Shown here piece by piece: positions 56,652 through 64,000 of a stretch of 64,000 nt of DNA. The DNA is from Massilia kyonggiensis (GTDB lineage: Bacteria; Pseudomonadota; Gammaproteobacteria; Burkholderiales; Burkholderiaceae_D). The DNA lies in contig NZ_JANUGY010000006.1 of the NCBI RefSeq assembly GCF_024756235.1, positions 248,001-312,000 of the forward strand, read 5' to 3'. Every line of letters starts with the position of its first letter. Position 1 is the first letter of the stretch. The notes beneath the pieces were generated by a model that saw only the letters and a program-made list of their open reading frames with translations, did not search any database and had not been told where the DNA came from. A program made the translations under genes and the position numbers.

Positions 56652-59560
56652 ATGACTGACCTGCAAACACTGCTGGACGCTCACCAAAGTACCCGCCTGT
56701 TGCGCTTGTCGTTTCCGAGGAACGACGGCCCGCGAGCCAAGCTGATGGTGAACCGGTTCGAAGGCACGGAACACCTGTCGCGCGACTTCGAATTCAAGGT
56801 GGAACTCCTGAGCGACGACGGCAGGATGGAACTTGAGGCAATGCACGGCAAACTGCTGTGCGTCTCGCTGGTACAGGCTGACGGCAGCCTGCGTCCCTTC
56901 ACCGGTTATGTCACGTCCTTCAAGCTGGTCAAAACGGATGGTGGCGTAGCGTTCTATGAGGCCACGCTGAGGCCATGGCTGGCGTACACGCGCCTGAGAC
57001 GGAACAACCGGTTGTTCCATGCGCGAAGCCTGCGTGAGCAGGCGGAGACGATTTTCGCCGGCTACAGCGGCCTGCCCGCGTGGGAATGGGAAGTCACTGG
57101 CGAACAGCCGCAGCTCACGATGGCCACGCAATGGGACGAAACCGATCACAACTACCTTTGCCGGCGCTGGGAAGCGGCGGGCTATAGCTATTGGTACGAA
57201 CACAGCAGCGAAGGTCATACGCTCAGGGTTTGCGACGACACTCGCGCCGCGCCGCCGATCGACGGGCCGTCGCCCGGCATCCGCTTCCACCGCGCCGGTG
57301 GCGCGATCGAAGAGAACGCGATCGGCGAGTGGAGCCCGCTGCGCCAGTGGACGTCCGGACAAGCAGCGGTAAGCGGCTTCGATTTCAAGAATCCGCGCCC
57401 GATACATGCAGACACCGTCACCATCAACCAGCAAGGCGATATTCCGCAGCTGGAGGTGCACAGCTACGAGGGTCATTACGGATTCAAGCATCAGTCCGAT
57501 GCGTACCGGCTTTCGCAATTGCGCATGGAAGAGATCGAGGCCCGCGGCAAGCTGTACGAAGCACAAGGCAACAACCGACGCGTCGCCGCGGGCAGGTGGT
57601 TCAGGCTGCTCGACCATTTCAGCGAAAGCGAAGACAGTGAATTCCTGATCCTGGAAGTCCACCACGAAGCCAGCAACAATTACCTGCAAGGTAAGAATGC
57701 GCTCGCCGAGTACAAGAACCGCCTGCTCTGCCAGAGCAAGGCCGTGCCCTGGCGGCCTGGACGCGGCTTCAACAGCACGGATACCAGACTGCTGCCCTGC
57801 AGACCGCCATCGTGGTCGGCCCGGAAGGTCAGGGCAGCCTGAACGTGGACCAGTACGGGCGCATCCAGGTCAAGTTTCACTGGGACCGGGACGAAAGCGG
57901 TAGCTGCTGGGTACGGGTAAGCAGCAACTGGGCCGGCGGCGAGAAAGGCTTGGCCAGCCATCCGCGGGTTGGATCGGAAGTGATCGTGCAATGGCTCGAC
58001 GGTAATCCCGACCATCCGATCGTGACCGGCTCGGTGTACAACCAGAGCTATATGCCGCCGTGGAAGCTGCCCGAACAGCGGGCGCTGATGGGGCTCAGAA
58101 GCCGGGAGCTGACCGCCAACGGCGGCAACGCACCCGGCGGACGCAGCAATCATCTGGTGCTGGATGATACACAAGGGCAGATCCAGGCGCAGCTCAGGAG
58201 CGACCATCTCGCCAGCCAGCTCAGCCTCGGCCATATCAACCGCATCGAAGACAATGCCGGACGCAAGGGCGCGCGCGGCCAGGGCTTCGAGCTGCGCACC
58301 GACGGTCACGGCGCGTTACGCGCGCAGCAGGGTCTTCTGCTCAGCACCGAAGGACGGCCGAACGCGCGCGCTCATATCACCGACATGGAGGAAACGCTGG
58401 CGCGCATGGCGCAGGGCCAGGCGTTGCACGACAGCCTGTCGCAGGCCGCGCTGCAGGCCCAGGCGCACCAGCAGGGAGACCAGGATCAGGTCGCCGCCGC
58501 GCTGCAGGCGCAGGTCGACGCCATCAAAGGCCAGGGAGGCGCACCGGCCCAAGGTGAATTCCCGGAATTTCAGGCGCCCCACCTGATCCTGGCCAGCCCC
58601 GCCGGCATCGAAACCACCACGCAGGGTTCCACCCATGTGATGAGCGTAGAACACACCGCCCTGACCAGCGGCGGCCATACCAGCGTGGGTGTGGGCAAGA
58701 GTCTGCTTGTCAGCGTCAAGGAAGCGGTGCGCATGTTTGCCTACAAGGCCGGCATGAAGCTGGTGGCAGCCAGTGCCGACATCGACATCATCGCTTTGAA
58801 AGACAGCGTCAACATCCTGGCCAAGCTCAACATCACTCACACCGCCAACCGGATCACGATCACGGCAAAGGAAGAGGTGGTGATCAACGGCGGCACCAGC
58901 TTCAGCCGCTGGAACGCATCGGGGATCGTCCATGGCACCAACGGCATCTGGCGCCAACACGCGGCGAAACATAGCTTCGACCCCGGCAAGAGCGAAGGCA
59001 CGCCGGGCTTGCCGCAGACTGTGAAGCTGCCGCCGGGGCAGCTCGACCTGTATCACCAATACGTGAACTTGGAAGGCAGCAGGAAGCAAGGCATCCAGCA
59101 AGGCGATTACACCGTCGTCGACGCCGAAGGTGGCGTCCACCAGGGGACGCTCGATGGTAACGGATTTGCCAGCGTAGCCGGCCTGCCGATGGGAATGGCC
59201 ACGGTCAGCTACGGCAAGGACCCTCGCGACCCGTGGGATGAAGGCAGCTACTTCGGCCAGGGAACCGAATGGCCGACCGTGGCGTCGCCCGAGGCTGGCG
59301 CCAACGCTGCGGCAGGCAGCCTCAACGGCGCAGCCAACAAGCTCGGCACGATTGCGCAAGCCGCGAAACAAGCAGCAAGCACGGTGCAGTCGCTGCAAAA
59401 AGGCGGCGCGCAAGCACTGCTGGCACCGATCGGGCAGGCGGTCCTGGCCAATATTGCGGGCAAATTTCCGAGCACCGCGACGCCCCTTGGTTTGCCTGGA
59501 GCGCTGCCGCGCATCGGCGCTGAAGTACCACCCTCGCCTCTGAAAAAATCCATCGCATAA
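56652..59560 (+). pseudogene. vgrG: type VI secretion tip protein VgrG, frameshifted
   Basis: Two overlapping frames together make one VgrG of ~970 residues. The first (56652 to ~57795) gives the gp27-like part (LLRLSFPRNDGP, LSRDFEFKVELLS, YRNRL-like YKNRLLCQSKAVPWRPGRGFNSTDT). The second (from ~57797, closed at 59560) continues with LQTAIVVGPEGQGSLNVDQYGRIQVKFHWDRDE, the gp5-like OB fold. It then has a DUF2345 domain (AASADIDIIALKDSVNILA) and a C-terminal extension. The junction is at 57795-57796: one base is missing relative to an intact reading, as in CTGCTG-CC-CTGCAG. Either a real mutation or an assembly error. Nine bases later the Rhs gene starts. Confidence 0.85.
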
Positions 59561-59569
59561 AAAACGTCC

Positions 59570-62500
59570 ATGACCGAACCCACGCAAGCCACGTCCAAGC
59601 CGGCCGAACGCGTGCCGGAAGTCGCAGTCGCTCCACTCAACACGATAGACCAGCAAGACATCGGCGCCGCCGCCGCCGCTTTTGACAAATGGCTGCGCAA
59701 GATCAGCCATGACTACGTCACGCTGGAACGCTTGAGCACCGTCGCCGGCAGCCTGCCGGTGATCGGCAACATCATGGCACTGATCGACGCCATCATGGAC
59801 GTGGTGGGGGTCATCCAGAAGTACATCGCCAAAAAGGAAATTGATTTCCTGGAATGGGTCAGCCTGGGCATCAACCTCATCGGCGTGGTCCCGGTGCCGC
59901 TGGGGATGAGCGCAGCGCGCATGAGCCTGCGGCCGGCGCTGCATCTGGTCCGTCAAAAGCTGGCGCTGGGCGTCAAGGATCTCGGCGCCGCGCTGATCGA
60001 GGTGCTGATCGTGCATCTCAACGCCAGGCTGGCTGGCGAGATCGAGACCTTTATCGACGGTGCGATGGGCAAGCTGGCAGGCATACTGGACGATTGCGCC
60101 CACCTTGCCGACGGCATTGCCGACGATCTGATCAAGATCCTCAACCGCTGCATCGGCAAGGAACCGCTTTTCGACGTCACATCCCCTGCGGAAGTGGAGC
60201 GGAAGCTGCACGACCCTAAAGTGGAAAGCAGCTGGCGCCGCGTGCTTGGCGCCCTAGGCCGGCAGTACAAGCAGGCGGCGAACTACGCTGTCGCCGCCGC
60301 AGCCCGCCACCTGCCGCAGAGCGCGGTCGTGGGCGTGACGGGCATCATCGGTCATCTGAAGGACTTCAAGCCGGCATTTCGCAGCAAGCTCGCCGCCCTG
60401 GCCGACGAACAGGCGCAGATGAGTATCCGGTGGATATTGATGCGGCTGCGCGACGCAGTCGTCAAGCACAGGAAGCGGCATCCGGTGCTGGTCCCATCAA
60501 GCAAGGGCGCGCAACACAAGAAGAACAACCCCGGCCACGAGCTGGGCGCCGTCGGTCGGCAAAGCCCGGCGACCGGCGATGCCAATGCGTGCAAGCTGTG
60601 CCCTGCAAAAGGCGGCACCGCGCACTCGATCAGCTTCGCCACCGGCGCCGAAACTTTCACCCACACCGACTTCGTGCTGGATGCGCCGCTTCCCATCGCA
60701 TGGAGCCGCACTTACCGCAGCCAGCTGAGTGCATACGACCGCGGCAATTTCGGCGCGCGCTGGCTTACTCCGTACAGCACCCGCATCGACGTCGTCGGCC
60801 AGGGCAAGCCCGCCGCCCTGCTCTATCACGCCGCCGACGGCCGCAGCCATCGCTATCCGTGGCTGGGTGTCGGCCAGCGCCACTACGATCCGGTCGAACA
60901 AATCATGCTCACTCGCGTGAGCATCAACCTGCTCACCCTTGACTTCGGCAAGCCGCTGGCCGAAGGCGAACCGAGCCCGTGGCGCGAAACCTACGAGCTG
61001 GTCGACACAGTGCGTGCCAAGGCAGCGGATCTGGGCAAGGAGCATTTCCGGCTGATCGCCGTGCACGCCCGCGACGGCGCCGCACTTGGCCTGCGCTACG
61101 ACCACGTCGCCGCTGGCGAGCAGGTCGTCAGCGATATCATCAGCAAGCAGGGCGAGACCATCGTCGCCCACGTCGGCACCCAAGTCGACCTTGATACCGG
61201 CCACATCCGCGCGCTGTGGGAAATCCGGGACGGCAAGCTGGTGCGCCAACTTGCCGCCTACGACTACGATGACCACGGCGACCTGGTCCGCGCGCAGGAC
61301 GAGAACGCCGCCGCGTGGCACTACCAGTACGACCGCCACCTCGTTACCCGCTACACCGACCGCACCGGGCGCGGTATCAACCTGGTCTACGACACCAGCA
61401 TCGACAGCGGGCTTCACGCCAAAGCAATCCGCGAGTGGGCCGACGACGGCAGCTACGATACCCGGCTCGAGTGGGACAGGAACATCCGCCTGACCTACGT
61501 CACCGATGCCCTTGGCCACGAGACCCGCTACTACTACGACATCGCCGGCTACACCTACCGCATCGTGTATCCGGACGGGCTCGAGGAATGGCTCTTCCGC
61601 GACGATGCCAAGAACGTCGTCCGTCACGTTCACGCCGACGGCAGCAGCGAACATTTCCGTTACGACGAACACGGCAACCTGCTCACGCATACCCGCGCCG
61701 ACGGCAGCGAAGTTCACTTCGAGTATGACGGCCAGCACCGCGTCACCGGCATCCGCGACGGCGAAGGCGGCACCTGGAAGCGTGACTATAACGTCCAGGG
61801 TCATCTGGTCGAGGAAACAGACCCGCGCGGCAACAAGACCCAATATGCGTACGACAAGGTTGGTCGGCCCGTCGAAGTCACCGATGCCAAGGGGGGCGTC
61901 AAGAAGCTTACCTACACGCCCGACGGCCAGCTCGCCAGCTACACCGACTGTTCGGGGCACAGCAGCCATTGGGAATACGATGACCGCAAGCGCCTGGTCA
62001 AAAGCATCGACGCCGCCAGCAATGTGACCCGCTACCGCTACACGCCTCTCAGCGCCGAGGCGCTGGCGCAGGCGCTGAGTGAAGGCGGCAACCATCCCGG
62101 CCAGCTCGAAGCCGTTATCCATCCCGACGGCAGCGAAGAGCAACTGCGCCACGACGCCGAAGGCCGGCTGCTTGCGCACATCGACGCACTGCAACGCACC
62201 ACGGCCTACCGCTACACCGCGGCCGGACTGATCGCGAGGCGCACCGACGCTTTGGGACATAGCCTGGATTACCAGTGGGACGCGCTCGGCCGCTTATCCG
62301 CACTGGAAAATGAAAACGGCAGCGTCTACCGCTTTCAGTACGACCCGGTCGGGCGCCTGCTGCAGGAACAGGGTTTTGATGGCAAGGCCACCGAATACCG
62401 CTACGACGAAGCCAGCGGCGTGCTGGCTGAAACCGTCGAAGCCGACGTGACCACCCGGCTCGACTTCGACCCCATGGGCCGGCTCGTGCAACGCCGCGCC

Positions 62501-64000
62501 GCAGCCCATGGCCAGCCGGAGCAAATCGAAACCTTCGCCTACAACGCCAACGGCCAGCTGGCCGAAGCGAAGAACGAGCACGCCAGGCTGCAATGGTTCT
62601 ACGACGCCGCCGGCAACCTGATCCGCGAGCACCAGCATTACCAGGGGCCGTTCCATCCGGACAGGCGTACCGCGGTCTGGCACCACCACTACGACGAACT
62701 CAACCAACGCACCGGCACCGTCCGCCCGGACGGCCACCGCGTCGAATGGCTGACCTACGGCGCCGGGCACGTGCATGGCCTGCTGCTCGACGGGCAGGAA
62801 CTCGTCTCCTTCGAGCGCGACGCGCTGTACCAAGAAACCGGCCGCACCCAGGCCAACGGCCTGCTGCAAACGCTGAAGTACGATCCGGTCGGCCGCCTGA
62901 TCGAACAAGAGCTCGGCGCCCTTGTGCAAGCCAGGCAGAGGGATCGGGACTTCTACCTCGACAAGTATCGCCCCGATTCCCAGGCGGGCATGCAAGCCAG
63001 AATCCTGCGACGCTACCGTTACGACCCGTCCGGCCAATTGGCCAGCCTTGAAGACAGCCGGCGCGGTCGCGTCGAATATCGCTACGACCCGGTCGGACGA
63101 CTGCTGGCGGCACACAGCGCATTGGGCCATGAAACCTTTGCGTTCGACCCGGCCGGCAATATCCAGGCAGCCGATACTGCACAGCAGGAGCCTATTACCC
63201 GTCGTGACCCGCTGCCAAAGCTGCTGGACAACCTGCTCAAGGAATATGCTGGCGTCAGCTACCGCTACGATGAGCGCGGCAACCTCGTGGAACGCGTGCA
63301 GAACGGCAAGCGGTCCGAGTATGAATGGGATGCGTTCAACCGGATGATCCGCGCCACCACTTGGCATGGTGTCACTACCTTTGCCTGCGATCCACTGGGC
63401 CGGCGCATTGCCAAGCACAGCCAGGCGCTGGAAGGTACCGCCTTTCGGGAGGCGACCCGGACCATGTACGGCTGGGACGGCGATACGCTGGCGTTGGAAA
63501 GCAGCGTGCATCAGGGCTATGCGGCAAGTGAACGAACGGTGCACTACGTGTATGAGCACGACAGCTTTGTGCCGCTGGTGCAGGCAAGTCGAAGCGGGGC
63601 GCTTCGACTGGCGCCCACCACCGATGTCAAGGCGCTGATGGCAGGCAATGAGGGCAAGTATGATATTGCGCTCGATCCGCTATGGAACGGCGAGTTCGAG
63701 TTGGAAGCTGAACCATTCGGTAAGGATGAGATCGCTTTTTATCAATGCGACCATTTGGGTACACCGCAGGAGTTGACGGATTGGGAGGGCAATGTTGCGT
63801 GGTCAGCGCAGTACAGGGCGTGGGGGCAAGCGAAGCAGGCGATCAGCGGCGCGGCGTACAGGGCCGGGATGCGAAATCCGATACGGTTTCAGGGGCAGTA
63901 CTTTGATGACGAGACGGGGCTGCATTACAACCGGCATCGGTATTACGATCCGGACAGCGCACGTTACATAACGGCTGACCCTATTGGTCTGCTCGGCGGG
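59570..64000 (+). CDS. Rhs-family polymorphic toxin (partial, 3' end off window)
   Basis: 1477 codons are visible from the ATG at 59570, with no stop before the window ends. Residues ~1-330 are an N-terminal region with two amphipathic or hydrophobic segments (SLPVIGNIMALIDAIMDVVG and ISLGINL-like WVSLGINLIGVVPVPLGMS). A DUF6531-type domain follows (CKLCPAKGGTAHSISFATGAET, PIAWSRTYRSQLS). Next are dozens of YD repeats such as YRYDEASG, FEYDGQHRVTGI and YKYDPVGRL, which build a cocoon around the toxin. The Rhs core end is reached at RYYDPDSARYITADPIGL, only a few residues from the edge. The variable toxin domain and any immunity gene are outside. It is carried by the VgrG just upstream. Confidence 0.95.
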   Translation, partial: MTEPTQATSKPAERVPEVAVAPLNTIDQQDIGAAAAAFDKWLRKISHDYVTLERLSTVAGSLPVIGNIMALIDAIMDVVGVIQKYIAKKEIDFLEWVSLGINLIGVVPVPLGMSAARMSLRPALHLVRQKLALGVKDLGAALIEVLIVHLNARLAGEIETFIDGAMGKLAGILDDCAHLADGIADDLIKILNRCIGKEPLFDVTSPAEVERKLHDPKVESSWRRVLGALGRQYKQAANYAVAAAARHLPQSAVVGVTGIIGHLKDFKPAFRSKLAALADEQAQMSIRWILMRLRDAVVKHRKRHPVLVPSSKGAQHKKNNPGHELGAVGRQSPATGDANACKLCPAKGGTAHSISFATGAETFTHTDFVLDAPLPIAWSRTYRSQLSAYDRGNFGARWLTPYSTRIDVVGQGKPAALLYHAADGRSHRYPWLGVGQRHYDPVEQIMLTRVSINLLTLDFGKPLAEGEPSPWRETYELVDTVRAKAADLGKEHFRLIAVHARDGAALGLRYDHVAAGEQVVSDIISKQGETIVAHVGTQVDLDTGHIRALWEIRDGKLVRQLAAYDYDDHGDLVRAQDENAAAWHYQYDRHLVTRYTDRTGRGINLVYDTSIDSGLHAKAIREWADDGSYDTRLEWDRNIRLTYVTDALGHETRYYYDIAGYTYRIVYPDGLEEWLFRDDAKNVVRHVHADGSSEHFRYDEHGNLLTHTRADGSEVHFEYDGQHRVTGIRDGEGGTWKRDYNVQGHLVEETDPRGNKTQYAYDKVGRPVEVTDAKGGVKKLTYTPDGQLASYTDCSGHSSHWEYDDRKRLVKSIDAASNVTRYRYTPLSAEALAQALSEGGNHPGQLEAVIHPDGSEEQLRHDAEGRLLAHIDALQRTTAYRYTAAGLIARRTDALGHSLDYQWDALGRLSALENENGSVYRFQYDPVGRLLQEQGFDGKATEYRYDEASGVLAETVEADVTTRLDFDPMGRLVQRRAAAHGQPEQIETFAYNANGQLAEAKNEHARLQWFYDAAGNLIREHQHYQGPFHPDRRTAVWHHHYDELNQRTGTVRPDGHRVEWLTYGAGHVHGLLLDGQELVSFERDALYQETGRTQANGLLQTLKYDPVGRLIEQELGALVQARQRDRDFYLDKYRPDSQAGMQARILRRYRYDPSGQLASLEDSRRGRVEYRYDPVGRLLAAHSALGHETFAFDPAGNIQAADTAQQEPITRRDPLPKLLDNLLKEYAGVSYRYDERGNLVERVQNGKRSEYEWDAFNRMIRATTWHGVTTFACDPLGRRIAKHSQALEGTAFREATRTMYGWDGDTLALESSVHQGYAASERTVHYVYEHDSFVPLVQASRSGALRLAPTTDVKALMAGNEGKYDIALDPLWNGEFELEAEPFGKDEIAFYQCDHLGTPQELTDWEGNVAWSAQYRAWGQAKQAISGAAYRAGMRNPIRFQGQYFDDETGLHYNRHRYYDPDSARYITADPIGLLGG

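Overview
The window is a GC-rich, gene-dense bacterial chromosome segment. Gene content and order point to a betaproteobacterium of the family Oxalobacteraceae, most like Massilia/Telluria. The main clues are mnmG-rsmG-parA-parB followed by atpI-atpBEFHAGDC, glmU and glmS separated by an Lrp-type regulator, slmA next to a pabB-pabC fusion, and Massilia-type small intergenic palindromes. No 16S rRNA gene is present, so the genus is an inference.

Layout. 1-4 kb: a tight leftward five-gene run (Xaa-Pro aminopeptidase, small hypothetical, MgtC, DUF924, DUF2520; the last is cut by the window edge). 4-9 kb: hpt, a nitronate monooxygenase, DUF1289, a PHB-depolymerase-like esterase, a CWC protein, argB, tRNA-Thr and tRNA-Asp, with a duplicated tRNA-Asp tail. 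9-16 kb: a TraB/GumN protein, a HAD-slmA-pabBC operon, OmpW behind an FNR-type site, glutathione peroxidase, PPK2 and a CoA-binding protein. 16-28 kb: the complete F1Fo ATP synthase operon with a near-consensus promoter, then parB, parA, rsmG and mnmG. 28-37 kb: DUF1176 protein, TSUP transporter, an epoxide-hydrolase-like enzyme at the end of a liv-type branched-chain amino acid ABC operon, and a GMC oxidoreductase. 37.4-38.5 kb: about 1 kb of non-coding DNA with DnaA boxes. 38-46 kb: mtnN, ald, putA with a divergent Lrp regulator, and a LysR regulator. 46-54 kb: chalcone-isomerase-like protein, chemotaxis receptor, DUF1003, ferredoxin, coaD, rsmD, a DUF6279 lipoprotein, glmU, an Lrp regulator. 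54-64 kb: glmS, then a type VI secretion module consisting of a frameshifted vgrG and a very large Rhs protein that runs off the window.

The most notable element is the non-coding region at 37.4-38.4 kb. It carries three imperfect ~200-bp modules with DnaA-box-like motifs at the same relative positions (0, +17, +141/142, +158/159). Each module ends in a TACTATCATCACCATC-like stretch resembling DnaA-trios. With three parS sites 8-13 kb away, parAB, mnmG/rsmG and an ATP operon transcribed away from it, this is a strong candidate for the chromosomal replication origin. It would be unusual in having three unwinding modules and no dnaA beside it within this window.

Other points of interest are the Rhs effector whose toxin end lies just outside the window, a one-base frameshift in its VgrG carrier, the tRNA-Asp tail duplication, operator-like repeats upstream of parA, putA and glmS, a second cluster of DnaA-box-like sequences after glmU, and an AT-rich non-coding island near 46.4 kb.
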